Source: JAGPUQ01 sp036961295
GTDB lineage: Bacteria; Pseudomonadota; Gammaproteobacteria; Pseudomonadales; Porticoccaceae
Reading direction: 5' to 3'
Assembly: GCA_036961295.1 (NCBI GenBank)
Contig: JBALVX010000002.1
Location: forward strand, 310,001 to 374,000
Length of the DNA stretch: 64,000 bases
Under the pieces are notes generated by a model that saw nothing but the letters and a program-made list of their open reading frames with translations, was not told where the DNA came from and ran no database searches. Both the position numbers and the translations under genes were made by a program. This document shows, piece by piece, positions 1-8,501 of the stretch (the stretch's first letter is position 1; each line of letters opens with the position of its first letter).

Positions 1-19
1 ATTAAAATCAAAACCAGTA

Positions 20-940
20 TTAAGCATTCTTATCGATATCTGCCAGGGCAGCTTTGATAAATTTTGCGGTTTGATCCAAGGCTGAGTTCAGGCGCTCTTC
101 GCCATTGACGTCATCCAGGTCAGTCCAGTTTTCCACCACGTCTTCGGGTGTTTGCTGACCTGGGGACAGGTAAATTCCTTTGGTCTCGTAGGTATGAAAA
201 CTGGCGTAACCACCGGCACCCGCGCACAGCACAAATTTGTTCGGTGCATCTTCAGCACAGAGCGCCAGGACACCGGCACTGACGGGTTCCGGTTGTAACA
301 CTGCAGCGGCGCGAGGGTCGGGAATGATGTCTTCGGTCATACGGGTCAGCGCAGCGGGAGCCAGCGAGTTAACTCGCACATTATATTTTTCGCCCTCTTG
401 AGCAAGGGTATTCATTAAACCCACTACGGCCAGTTTCGCCGCGCTGTAGTTAGACTGCCCAAAGTTGCCGTACAAACCACTTGAAGACGCAGTCATCACG
501 ATACGGCCATAGGCCTGTTCCTTCATGATTTCCCACACCGCTTTTGAGCAGTAGGCTGCACCCATTAAATGTACATCGACCACTGACTTGAAATCTTCCA
601 TGGTCATTTTTGAAAACGACTTATCGCGCAAAATTCCCGCGTTGTTGACCAAAATATCCACACGACCCCAGGCGTCCATCGCCTGTTGAACCATGGCTTG
701 CACCTGTTCAAAATCGGCAACGTTTGCGCCGTTGGCAATGGCCTCACCGCCACTTTTTGTAATTTCGGCAACCACTGCTTGCGCTGCTTCACTCGAACTA
801 CCGGTGCCATCGCGAGCACCACCCAAATCATTCACGATTACTTTAGCTCCGCGCGCTGCGAATGCGAGTGCGTGGGATCGACCCAGGCCGTTGCCTGCGC
901 CAGTCACGATGGCTACTTTCCCATCAAATCGAATTGTCAT
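20..940 (-). CDS. Short-chain dehydrogenase, (3R)-hydroxyacyl-CoA dehydrogenase-like
   Basis: This 306-residue classical SDR has a TGxxxGxG nucleotide-binding motif at residues 13-20, NNAG at 99-102 and a Ser/Tyr165/Lys169 catalytic set in SNYSAAK. It is longer than FabG (about 245 residues). Its opening, with a VNDLGG segment after the second strand, resembles the dehydrogenase domain of peroxisomal multifunctional enzyme type 2. The likely reaction is NAD-dependent oxidation of a (3R)-hydroxyacyl-CoA. It is the last gene of a minus-strand operon with a MaoC hydratase and two acyl-CoA dehydrogenases, so together they could run one beta-oxidation turn on an unusual acyl chain or sterol side chain. 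The fold is certain; the substrate is inferred. A GGAG-type ribosome site precedes the ATG. Confidence 0.85.
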   Translation of the reverse strand: MTIRFDGKVAIVTGAGNGLGRSHALAFAARGAKVIVNDLGGARDGTGSSSEAAQAVVAEITKSGGEAIANGANVADFEQVQAMVQQAMDAWGRVDILVNNAGILRDKSFSKMTMEDFKSVVDVHLMGAAYCSKAVWEIMKEQAYGRIVMTASSSGLYGNFGQSNYSAAKLAVVGLMNTLAQEGEKYNVRVNSLAPAALTRMTEDIIPDPRAAAVLQPEPVSAGVLALCAEDAPNKFVLCAGAGGYASFHTYETKGIYLSPGQQTPEDVVENWTDLDDVNGEERLNSALDQTAKFIKAALADIDKNA

Positions 941-994
941 TTTTTTCTCCAGTTTATTTTTCCCTTGCGGGGAACATAATAGTAATGCGTGGAA

Positions 995-1462
995 TTAACC
1001 TGCAAAAACCATGGTCAAGGTTTCGGCTATCAGGGCAGGCTTGGCTTCACCCTCAATTTCTACGGTGACTTCCAGTTTAAATAAATATTGGCCGGGCTTT
1101 TTCTCGGTGGCTTCCACCAGCTTGGCATTGGCGCGCACTTTTGACCCCGATGGCACCGGTTGTAAAAACCGCAATTTATCCATGCCGTAATTGAGGCCCA
1201 TGGTTTTATTCGGCACATCGACACCCACACCACCGTACTGCATAAAATAAGCCAGCAGGGACATGGTCAGATAGCCGTGGGCGATAGTACCGCCGAAGGG
1301 GGTATCTTTAGCGCGCTCGGGATCGACGTGAATAAACTGATGATCCTTAGTAACATCGGCAAAATCATTAATGCGCTGCTGGTCGATTTCAAACCAGTCG
1401 GAGGTGCCGCAATCTTTGCCTACGTTAGACTGTAGATCACTGGTATCAATTTTAAGCGTCAT
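995..1462 (-). CDS. MaoC-like (R)-specific enoyl-CoA hydratase
   Basis: This 155-residue single hot-dog protein carries the hydratase signature FADVTKDHQFIHVD, with the expected catalytic Asp40 and His45. GGTIAHGYLTMSLL follows, a hallmark of the MaoC/R-hydratase family. It should hydrate trans-2-enoyl-CoA to the (R)-3-hydroxyacyl-CoA, which the SDR encoded 54 bases downstream could oxidise. The length fits the stand-alone bacterial PhaJ/MaoC group. An AAAAGGAAAAACC stretch before the ATG supports the start. Which acyl-CoA it uses cannot be read from sequence. Confidence 0.88.
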   Translation of the reverse strand: MTLKIDTSDLQSNVGKDCGTSDWFEIDQQRINDFADVTKDHQFIHVDPERAKDTPFGGTIAHGYLTMSLLAYFMQYGGVGVDVPNKTMGLNYGMDKLRFLQPVPSGSKVRANAKLVEATEKKPGQYLFKLEVTVEIEGEAKPALIAETLTMVFAG

Positions 1463-1505
1463 GGTTTTTCCTTTTAAGGTTTATATTGAATTGAAAGTGA
1501 TAAAA

Positions 1506-2705
1506 CTAATAGCCCGATAACGCGGCAAAACGACGCTGATGAAAACGCTGATCGCCCAGCATGTGTTCGGCAACGCGCGCGCGTTTCATATAAAAGCCCA
1601 TATCGTATTCGTCGGTCATACCTATACCGCCGTGCAGTTGCACCGACTCATTGGTGGCCAGGGCGGCGACTTCACTGGCTTTGGCTTTGGCCATACTGCA
1701 CAGCAAGCTCGCAGCGTCGGAGTTCTCATCCAATAACTTTTCATCTAAGCCTTGCAAGGCTTTAATCACCACTGATTTTGTCAGCTCAATTTCGCTAAAC
1801 AAATGCGCAGCGCGATGCTGCAAGCCCTGATAGGAGCCAATCAACACACCGAACTGTTTGCGCTCTTGCATATACTGAACCGTGCGCTCAAACACCTCCA
1901 GAGATATTCCCAACAATTCCGCAGCGAGGTGGGCATTGCCAATATCGGTGAGCCCTTCGATTAAGGCCAAACCTTTACCAGCCTGGCCCAGCATTGCGCC
2001 CTGGGGCACCACCACATTATCAAATGTGACCATGGCACTATTACGACTGTCGGCCATCATCACGCGCTCGACTGTCACTCCCTCCGCATCACGATCCACC
2101 AGGAACACACTAATGCCGTCATTGTCATCCGGCGCGACGGAGCTATGTGTAGAGCTGTGTGCAGAACTACGTATGGAGGTACGCGCGGAGACAATCAGCT
2201 TCTCGGCAACATGGCCATCGGCGACAAATTGTTTTGCGCCATTTAATTTGAAATTATTTGATTCAGCGCCGCCTTTACTCGCCGTCATAGTCACTTGAGC
2301 GGGATTATGTTTCGGACCTTCGTCTAAAGCCAAGGCCAGTGTCAGGGAACCTTCAACAATAGCAGGCAATAGAATTTTCTTTTGCTCATTCGAGCCGCCC
2401 AACACTAATGCAGACACGCCGAGAATTGCTGTCGAAAATAACGGCGAGGCAGTTAAGGTACGGCCATTCTCCTCCATAACTTGACCCATGCCGACGTGGC
2501 CAAAGTCGAGGCCACCGTAAGCTTCCGGCACTAAAATTCCCGCCCAACCTAACTCGACCATTTGCGCCCAGGACTCGGCGCTATAACCCGTTGCGTCGCG
2601 CTCGTCACGCAAGCGGCGCAATTGCGCTAAGGGGGCATGCTCCTGTAAAAATCCACGGGCGGATTCTTTTAGCATTTGTTGTTCTTCGTTTAATACTAAT
2701 GCCAT
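1506..2705 (-). CDS. Acyl-CoA dehydrogenase (FadE family, second subunit type)
   Basis: This flavoprotein of 399 residues belongs to the acyl-CoA dehydrogenase superfamily. It has the helical N-terminal domain (MALVLNEEQQMLKESARGFL) and a middle beta domain with ALALDEG and KLNGAKQFV. The C-terminal helical domain includes RKQFGVLIGSYQGLQHRAA and LHGGIGMTDEYDMG. It lies 13 bases downstream of another acyl-CoA dehydrogenase. Such adjacent pairs often form alpha2beta2 heteromers for steroid or branched side chains, which is inference here. An insert at roughly residues 170-190 is serine/histidine-rich (SSAHSSTHSS) and is encoded by a four-copy 12-bp tandem repeat. Confidence 0.88.
   Translation of the reverse strand: MALVLNEEQQMLKESARGFLQEHAPLAQLRRLRDERDATGYSAESWAQMVELGWAGILVPEAYGGLDFGHVGMGQVMEENGRTLTASPLFSTAILGVSALVLGGSNEQKKILLPAIVEGSLTLALALDEGPKHNPAQVTMTASKGGAESNNFKLNGAKQFVADGHVAEKLIVSARTSIRSSAHSSTHSSVAPDDNDGISVFLVDRDAEGVTVERVMMADSRNSAMVTFDNVVVPQGAMLGQAGKGLALIEGLTDIGNAHLAAELLGISLEVFERTVQYMQERKQFGVLIGSYQGLQHRAAHLFSEIELTKSVVIKALQGLDEKLLDENSDAASLLCSMAKAKASEVAALATNESVQLHGGIGMTDEYDMGFYMKRARVAEHMLGDQRFHQRRFAALSGY
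2140..2187 (+). repeat. In-frame 12-bp tandem repeat (4 copies) in acyl-CoA dehydrogenase gene
   Basis: Four consecutive 12-bp units, at 2140-2151, 2152-2163, 2164-2175 and 2176-2187, share the pattern GARNTRYGYRYR with several substitutions each. They encode the serine/histidine-rich loop of the acyl-CoA dehydrogenase. The unit length keeps the frame. It is one of many such repeats in this window. Confidence 0.8.
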
Positions 2706-2718
2706 TACTGAATCCTCC

Positions 2719-3906
2719 TTATTTGGTCGCGCCCAAACCCAGAATGCGCTTGCTGATAATATTCAGTTGAATTTCTGACGTACCACCCTCGATGGAATTA
2801 CCTTTGGTGCGCAACCACTGACTGGCCATCGTGCCACCGGCAAACATATCGCCCTCCCAACCGAGCGCTTGCTGGCCATAAATACCCAACATTAATTCAT
2901 GTCGTCGCTTATTAATTTCGGTGCCCGTGTATTTCAACATTGACGAAGTCGCGCCGGTGCCTTGCCCCGCCTGAGTTTCATCCCGGATGCGCTCGGCCGT
3001 CAACTCGTAAGCTTTGGAATCAATTTCCCAACGGGCGATATCGGTGCGCAGCGCACTGTCGTTAAGTACGCCATTCTCTAAACCAACTACATCCGTCGCA
3101 TGTTGGTGAAGTGTTTTGGCACTGGCTGCGGCCTGACCCATATTGCCGATCATTTCCCGCTCGTGGGTCAACAAATAACTTGCTAGCTTCCAGCCTTTAT
3201 TGAGTTCGCCTACCAATTGGTTTTTTTCGACGCGCACATCGTCCAGAAAGGTTTCGCAAAACGGAGATTTCCCGGAAATTAATTTAATGGGTTTGGTAGA
3301 AACGCCGGGAGTATTCATATCAAACAATACCAAACTAATACCAGCATGTTTGACCACATCGGGATCGGTGCGCACCAAACAGAACATCCAGTCCGCGCGA
3401 TCCGCGTAGGAGGTCCAGACTTTTTGCCCGTTAATAATATAGTGATCGTCCTTATCTTCACAACGAGCCTGTAAACCGGCGAGATCGGAACCAAAATTCG
3501 GCTCGCTATAACCCTGGCACCACCAAATCTTGCCTTTAACAATATCCGGGATGTGTTGGTGTTTTAGTGCTTCAGAACCATACTTCAAAATCGCCGGGCC
3601 GATCATAAACAAGCCCATGCTAAACAAGGGCGTGCGCGCATCGATTCGATACAGCTCTTCCCGTAAAATTTTACTTTCTTCTTTGCTCAAACCACCGCCG
3701 CCATATTCGCTGGGCCAGTCTGGGGCAGTCCAACCGCGCTCCGCCATCACGTCTAACCAGCGCCGTTGATCTTCGCTAACAAATTTCCACTTAGCGCCAC
3801 CCCAACAACGGTCTTCAAAATCGACGATGGGTTGCCGCATTGATGGGGGACAATTCGCTTCGAGCCAGGCTCTGGTGCTTTCTCTAAAGGTATTTACGTT
3901 TGCCAT
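2719..3906 (-). CDS. Acyl-CoA dehydrogenase (FadE family)
   Basis: This 395-residue protein covers the whole acyl-CoA dehydrogenase fold. It shows WCQGYSEPNFGSDLAGLQ (the flavin/substrate region common to the FadE17/26/34-like branch), INGQKVWTSYADRADW, and the C-terminal IEGGTSEIQLNIISKRILG. It opens the operon that continues with a second acyl-CoA dehydrogenase, a MaoC hydratase and an SDR, so it probably catalyses the first alpha,beta-dehydrogenation of a CoA thioester. The substrate could be a fatty, terpenoid or steroid acyl chain. The ATG follows a TTAG-rich leader that contains a five-copy repeat, and no strong ribosome site is visible. Confidence 0.9.
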   Translation of the reverse strand: MANVNTFRESTRAWLEANCPPSMRQPIVDFEDRCWGGAKWKFVSEDQRRWLDVMAERGWTAPDWPSEYGGGGLSKEESKILREELYRIDARTPLFSMGLFMIGPAILKYGSEALKHQHIPDIVKGKIWWCQGYSEPNFGSDLAGLQARCEDKDDHYIINGQKVWTSYADRADWMFCLVRTDPDVVKHAGISLVLFDMNTPGVSTKPIKLISGKSPFCETFLDDVRVEKNQLVGELNKGWKLASYLLTHEREMIGNMGQAAASAKTLHQHATDVVGLENGVLNDSALRTDIARWEIDSKAYELTAERIRDETQAGQGTGATSSMLKYTGTEINKRRHELMLGIYGQQALGWEGDMFAGGTMASQWLRTKGNSIEGGTSEIQLNIISKRILGLGATK

Positions 3907-3922
3907 AATGTTAGCGTCCGAT

Positions 3923-4008
3923 TTCTAATACTGCGTAACTTCTAATACCGCGTAGCCTCTAACTACCGCGTAACTTCTAATACCGCGTAGCTTCTGATAC
4001 CGCGTAGC
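3923..4008 (+). repeat. Intergenic 17-bp tandem repeat, 5 copies
   Basis: Five head-to-tail units of 17-18 bp, starting at 3923, 3940, 3957, 3975 and 3992, share the core TTCTAATACCGCGTARC. Copies alternate between endings CGTAAC and CGTAGC. The block occupies the leader of the acyl-CoA dehydrogenase operon, 17 bases upstream of its ATG. No open frame runs through it. It resembles slipped-strand duplications seen at other gene borders here rather than an operator array. Confidence 0.9.
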
Positions 4009-4056
4009 TATGCAGCAGATTGTTACTGGAACAGGTTACGGGCATAACTTACGAAA

Positions 4057-4102
4057 ATAGTATTTTGCCCGCCGCTTTCACCAGCCGGGAGCAAAATACT
4101 AT
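4057..4102 (-). terminator. Long hairpin downstream of parC, probable terminator
   Basis: Arms 4057-4068 and 4091-4102 are perfect 12-base inverted complements (ATAGTATTTTGC and GCAAAATACTAT). A further partial CCG/CGG pairing lies inside. On the minus strand it follows the parC stop by about 55 bases and ends in ACTATTTTC, so it could end parC transcription. The U-run is short, hence moderate confidence. Confidence 0.5.
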
Positions 4103-4156
4103 AGTGGATGCACTTTGAAGGGTAAAGCGATTGTCAGACTTAGCGATGAGTTTCGC

Positions 4157-6406
4157 TTAGTTATTAATGTCCAGGCGGTCAACGCGCTGGAAGCCCCTGG
4201 GCAACTTGCTGCCACGACGCCCCCTTTCGCCCCGGTAGTGTTCCAGCTCCCGGTATTTAATGGCGTGGTGACGTTTACCACTGTAAACCAGCAAACTTTC
4301 ACCCTCGCTCACTACTGCTACCGCCACCATAAATTCTTCCTCTGCCTGCAAACGGGCGGAAGGAATGTTAATGATTTTGTTGCCTTTACCCCGCGCCAGT
4401 TCAGGTAATTCTGCGAGTGGAAAAACCAACATGCGACCTTCGTTGCTGACCGCGACTACCATGGGATTTTCGCCTGCACCAAGCACCCGCGGCGGTAACA
4501 CTTTGCCGCCTTTGGGGACACTTAGAGCAGTTTTACCCGCTCGATTTTTGGTATACAAGTCGGATTTTTTGGCAATAAAACCATAACCCGCATTAGTTGC
4601 TAGCAATACTCGCTGCTCATCATCACCCAAAATCACCCCGCAAAACACCGCGCCCGAAGGCGGACTCAAGCGCCCGGTTGCCGGCTCACCCTGCCCTCGT
4701 GCCGAAGGCAAGGTATGTGTCGGCAAGGCGTAAGTGCGGCCGGTAGAATCCAGCAAAATAACCGGGTGATTACTCCGTCCCAGCGCCGAGGCTAGATAAC
4801 TATCACCGGATTTATAATTGAGGTTTTCAACATCGACTTCGTGACCTTTAGCGGCACGTATCCAGCCTTTTTCAGACAGTACGACTGTCACCGGTTCCGC
4901 GGTGAGCAGGTCATCTTCATTAAAGGCAGCCGCTTCTTCCCGTGCGACGATGGGTGAGCGTCGATCGTCACCATAAGTTTCCGCGACTTGTATCAGTTCC
5001 TTGCGCATTAGCGTTTTCATGCGCTGGGCAGAACCCAGAGTTTTTTCCAGGTTATCGCGCTCCGCCGCCAGCTCGTCCTGCTCGCCCTTGATTTTAATTT
5101 CTTCGAGCTTGGCCAATTGACGCAAACGCAAATCGAGAATGGCGTCTGCCTGTAGCTCACTAATTTTGAAACGTGCTATCAATGCGGCTTTGGGTTTATC
5201 TTCGGTGCGAACAATATGAATGACTTCGTCCACGTTGAGAAAGGCGGTCATTAAACCGTCGAGAATATGCAGCCGAGCCAGGACTTTTTCCAGGCGAGTC
5301 TGTAGTCGTCGTCGCACCGTGACTAAACGAAAACTAATCCATTCGGACAAAATTTTGTTCAGCGGTTTAACGGCGGGCCGACCATCCACACCAATCATGT
5401 TCATATTGACCCGATAATTGCGCTGCAAATCGGTACTGACAAATAAATGGCTCATCAGGGCTTCTAAATCTACGCGATTAGAACGCGGCACTATCACCAG
5501 ACGAATCGGGTTTTCGTGATCGGATTCATCACGCAAGTCCACCACCATCGGCAATTTTTTGGCATTCATCTGCGCGGCAATCTGCTCGAGAATCTTTGAA
5601 GGCGAGGCCTGGTGCGGTAGCGCGGTAATAATAATATCGCCGTCTTCCTTTTCCCACACCGCACGCATACGAATCGACCCGCGACCGGTTTTGTAGACCT
5701 CAACAATATCCTCGCGGGAGGAAATGATTTCCGCCTCAGTAGGATAATCCGGCCCCTGAATATGCTCGCACAGTTCTTCTACTGTAGCCTTGGGCGATTC
5801 CAGCAGTCGAATACAGGCGCTCACCACTTCGCGCATATTGTGAGGCGGGATATCCGTGGCCATACCCACCGCAATACCAGTGATGCCGTTCAGCAGAATA
5901 TGCGGCACCTGAGCAGGCAGCACCACGGGCTCGTCCATGGTGCCATCAAAATTGGCCTGCCAATCCACCGTGCCCTGACCTAGCTCCCCAAGCAGGGCGT
6001 CGGCAAAGGGCGCCATGCGCGACTCGGTGTAGCGCATGGCAGCGAAGGATTTGGGGTCGTCGGGCGAACCCCAGTTACCCTGACCATCGATTAAAGGATA
6101 GCGGTAGGAAAACGGCTGGGCCATTAACACCATTGCTTCATAAACCGCGCTATCGCCATGGGGATGATATTTACCAATCACATCACCCACCGTGCGCGCA
6201 GATTTTTTATGCTTGGAGATGGAGCGCAAACTCAGCTCACTCATGGCATACACAATGCGTCGCTGTACCGGCTTTAGGCCGTCACAAATATTAGGCAGCG
6301 CCCGATCGAGAATCACGTACATCGAATAATCGAGGTAGGCTTTCTCGGCAAATTGAGAAAGGGGGGACGATTCCGCTAGGTCATCGGGGGGTAGGAGTTC
6401 TGACAT
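4157..6406 (-). CDS. parC: DNA topoisomerase IV subunit A
   Basis: This 749-residue protein is the DNA-cleaving subunit that decatenates daughter chromosomes as a ParC2ParE2 tetramer. The winged-helix breakage region reads HPHGDSAVYE at 81-90 and AAMRYTESR, with the DNA-linking Tyr126. The length and the short C-terminal beta-pinwheel place it with ParC rather than GyrA, and parE lies directly upstream. The quinolone-determining positions keep Ser86 and Glu90, the susceptible form. An AAGG element about seven bases before the ATG supports the start. The intergenic gap to parE is 70 bases. Confidence 0.97.
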   Translation of the reverse strand: MSELLPPDDLAESSPLSQFAEKAYLDYSMYVILDRALPNICDGLKPVQRRIVYAMSELSLRSISKHKKSARTVGDVIGKYHPHGDSAVYEAMVLMAQPFSYRYPLIDGQGNWGSPDDPKSFAAMRYTESRMAPFADALLGELGQGTVDWQANFDGTMDEPVVLPAQVPHILLNGITGIAVGMATDIPPHNMREVVSACIRLLESPKATVEELCEHIQGPDYPTEAEIISSREDIVEVYKTGRGSIRMRAVWEKEDGDIIITALPHQASPSKILEQIAAQMNAKKLPMVVDLRDESDHENPIRLVIVPRSNRVDLEALMSHLFVSTDLQRNYRVNMNMIGVDGRPAVKPLNKILSEWISFRLVTVRRRLQTRLEKVLARLHILDGLMTAFLNVDEVIHIVRTEDKPKAALIARFKISELQADAILDLRLRQLAKLEEIKIKGEQDELAAERDNLEKTLGSAQRMKTLMRKELIQVAETYGDDRRSPIVAREEAAAFNEDDLLTAEPVTVVLSEKGWIRAAKGHEVDVENLNYKSGDSYLASALGRSNHPVILLDSTGRTYALPTHTLPSARGQGEPATGRLSPPSGAVFCGVILGDDEQRVLLATNAGYGFIAKKSDLYTKNRAGKTALSVPKGGKVLPPRVLGAGENPMVVAVSNEGRMLVFPLAELPELARGKGNKIINIPSARLQAEEEFMVAVAVVSEGESLLVYSGKRHHAIKYRELEHYRGERGRRGSKLPRGFQRVDRLDINN

Positions 6407-6476
6407 TTGTTACCTTGTGTACCTGTATAAATAAAACTAATTTAACGTGATGGCAGGAAAAATGAAAAAATCTTGG

Positions 6477-8363
6477 CTAAGCAAGTTCTGCCAAATCACC
6501 TTTTTCTTCCAGCCAGGCTTTACGATCCGCCGCGCGCTTTTTCGCCAACAACATATCCATAAGTTGATTGGTATTGTCGTCGGCACTCAAAGTCAGTCGA
6601 ACCAAACGACGGGTGTCTGGCGCCATGGTGGTTTCACGCAATTGCAGAGGGTTCATTTCACCAAGACCTTTAAAGCGCGTCACTTGAACTTTGCCAGGTT
6701 TCTTTTCGGCTTCGATCATATCCAGCACTCCCTGCTTTTCACTTTCATCGAGGGCGTAGTGAACCTCTTTTCCGATGTCGATACGAAACAAGGGCGGCAT
6801 GGCGACGTAAACATGCCCCGCAGCAACCAGAGGCCGAAAGTGGCGTACAAATAACGCGCACAACAGCGTGGCGATGTGCGCACCATCGGAATCAGCATCG
6901 GCCAGAATGCACACCTTGTGATAGCGCAAGCCGTCCAAATCGTTGCTTGCGGGATCCATCCCCAGCGCCACGGAAATATCGTGCACCTCCTGAGAGGCAA
7001 GAATTTCCTGGCTGTCCACTTCCCAGGTATTTAGAATTTTCCCACGCAGGGGCATGATGGCCTGGAATTCTCGGCTGCGCGCCTGCTTGGCGGAACCGCC
7101 TGCCGAGTCACCTTCCACTAAAAAAATTTCGGAGTGACTGGGGTCGCTGGAGGAACAATCCGCCAATTTACCGGGTAGTGCCGGCCCGGAAGTTAAACGC
7201 TTGCGGGCCACTTTTTTCGCGGATTTCATCCGCGCCTGAGCATTGCCAATACAGAATTCGGCGAGTTTTTCTGCTTCGCCAGTGTGTTGGTTTAACCATA
7301 AGCTGAAGGCGTCTTTAACCACGCCGGAAATAAAGCTGGCGGCTTCTCGCGACGACAAACGCTCTTTGGTTTGCCCGGAAAATTGTGGGTCGGTCAATTT
7401 AGAGGACAGGATGTAACTAGACTTATCCCAGATGTCGTCCGGGGTGAGCTTAACGCCACGGGGCAGTAAATTACGAAACTCACAAAATTCACGCATGGCC
7501 TCTAACAAACCGGTACGCAAACCGTTGACGTGGGTGCCGCCCTGCACGGTGGGAATTAAATTAACGTAGCTTTCCTGTGTAATTTCACCGCCTTCTGGCA
7601 ACCATTGCACCGCCCAATCTACGGCCTCGGATTCAGCGGCGAAGCTGCCCACAAAGGGCTCCGCCGGAAGCGTCTCCCAGCCCTGGGTTGCGCCCAACAA
7701 ATAATCGGCGAGCCCCCCTTCGAAATACCAGGTTTCGCTGTCTTTACTGGCTTCGTCACTAAACTCAACCGTCAAGCCTGCACACAGCACGGCTTTAGCG
7801 CGCAGCAGGTGCTTTAGTTTTGGCAGGGAGATTTTAGGTGAATCGAAATAAGAAGGATCGGGTAGAAAGCGCACCTCGGTGCCAGTATTGCGCTTGCCAC
7901 AGGTGTCGATAACTTTCAGATCTTTGGTTTTATCGCCGCCCTCGAAGCTCATGGCATAAACCTGACCATCGCGACGAATAGTGACCACTAATTCTTTCGA
8001 CAGGGCGTTCACTACAGACACGCCCACGCCGTGCAAGCCGCCGGAAAATTGATAATTTTTTCCAGAAAATTTACCGCCGGCATGCAGGGTAGACAAAATC
8101 ACTTCCACCCCCGGCTTACCCTGCTCGGGATGCATGTCCACCGGCATACCTCGGCCATCGTCGCTGACCGTCACGTAGCCGTCTTTGTGAACCCTTACGG
8201 ATATTTTTCTGGCGTGACCCACCAGCGCTTCATCGACACTATTATCGACGATTTCCTGAATCAAGTGATTGGGCCGCGTGGTGTCGGTGTACATCCCAGG
8301 GCGTTTGCGCACCGGGTCGAGGCCGGTTAATACCTCAATAGAGTCGGCGTTGTAATCTGTCAT
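6477..8363 (-). CDS. parE: DNA topoisomerase IV subunit B
   Basis: This 628-residue protein matches ParE in length. The GHKL ATPase part includes EIVDNSVDEALVGHA and GGLHGVGVSVVNAL. The TOPRIM domain shows LVEGDSAGGSAKQ and the metal-binding DADSDGAHIATLL. It supplies ATP-driven strand passage for ParC. The start MTDYNADSIEVLTGL matches the family, but the ATG has no visible Shine-Dalgarno sequence. It sits in the first of four 14-16 bp repeat units that together form a chain of tiny coupled open frames. Expression of parE could depend on translational reinitiation, which is an inference. Confidence 0.97.
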   Translation of the reverse strand: MTDYNADSIEVLTGLDPVRKRPGMYTDTTRPNHLIQEIVDNSVDEALVGHARKISVRVHKDGYVTVSDDGRGMPVDMHPEQGKPGVEVILSTLHAGGKFSGKNYQFSGGLHGVGVSVVNALSKELVVTIRRDGQVYAMSFEGGDKTKDLKVIDTCGKRNTGTEVRFLPDPSYFDSPKISLPKLKHLLRAKAVLCAGLTVEFSDEASKDSETWYFEGGLADYLLGATQGWETLPAEPFVGSFAAESEAVDWAVQWLPEGGEITQESYVNLIPTVQGGTHVNGLRTGLLEAMREFCEFRNLLPRGVKLTPDDIWDKSSYILSSKLTDPQFSGQTKERLSSREAASFISGVVKDAFSLWLNQHTGEAEKLAEFCIGNAQARMKSAKKVARKRLTSGPALPGKLADCSSSDPSHSEIFLVEGDSAGGSAKQARSREFQAIMPLRGKILNTWEVDSQEILASQEVHDISVALGMDPASNDLDGLRYHKVCILADADSDGAHIATLLCALFVRHFRPLVAAGHVYVAMPPLFRIDIGKEVHYALDESEKQGVLDMIEAEKKPGKVQVTRFKGLGEMNPLQLRETTMAPDTRRLVRLTLSADDNTNQLMDMLLAKKRAADRKAWLEEKGDLAELA

Positions 8364-8414
8364 AGGGTAGCTGTCATAAAGTAACGTTCATAAGGTAATT
8401 CTCATACAATGTAA
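8357..8414 (-). promoter_or_regulatory. Repeat-built chain of three five-codon minicistrons leading into parE
   Basis: Four tandem units (8357-8370, 8371-8384, 8385-8398, 8399-8414) each carry an ATG on the minus strand. The upstream three encode MRITL (ATG at 8405), MNVTL (ATG at 8391) and MTATL (ATG at 8377). Each ends in a TGA that overlaps the next ATG as ATGA, the last overlapping the parE ATG at 8363. No Shine-Dalgarno sequence is evident before any of them. This is read directly from sequence; whether ribosomes use it is unknown. It could act as a leader limiting ParE synthesis or be a by-product of duplication. Confidence 0.6.
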
Positions 8415-8501
8415 GAGTTAATAATGATCTGACTACACAATATAAACCACGCGGCGCCGATCAATAAATCTTTTCAACAAAAACCTGCTCCCTTCTGCTC
8501 T

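Noticed and set aside
20..940. FabG (3-oxoacyl-ACP reductase) identity for the first SDR.
   Set aside because: The protein is about 60 residues longer, has the multifunctional-enzyme type opening, and sits with acyl-CoA rather than ACP genes.
3923..4008. The regular repeats could be a small CRISPR array.
   Set aside because: Units are directly adjacent, 17-18 bp, degenerate and without unique spacers, and no cas gene is nearby.
5220..5417. Open frames on the strand opposite parC, glnE, ptsP and other long genes.
   Set aside because: They are frame shadows of well-identified genes and show no family resemblance, ribosome site or independent spacing.
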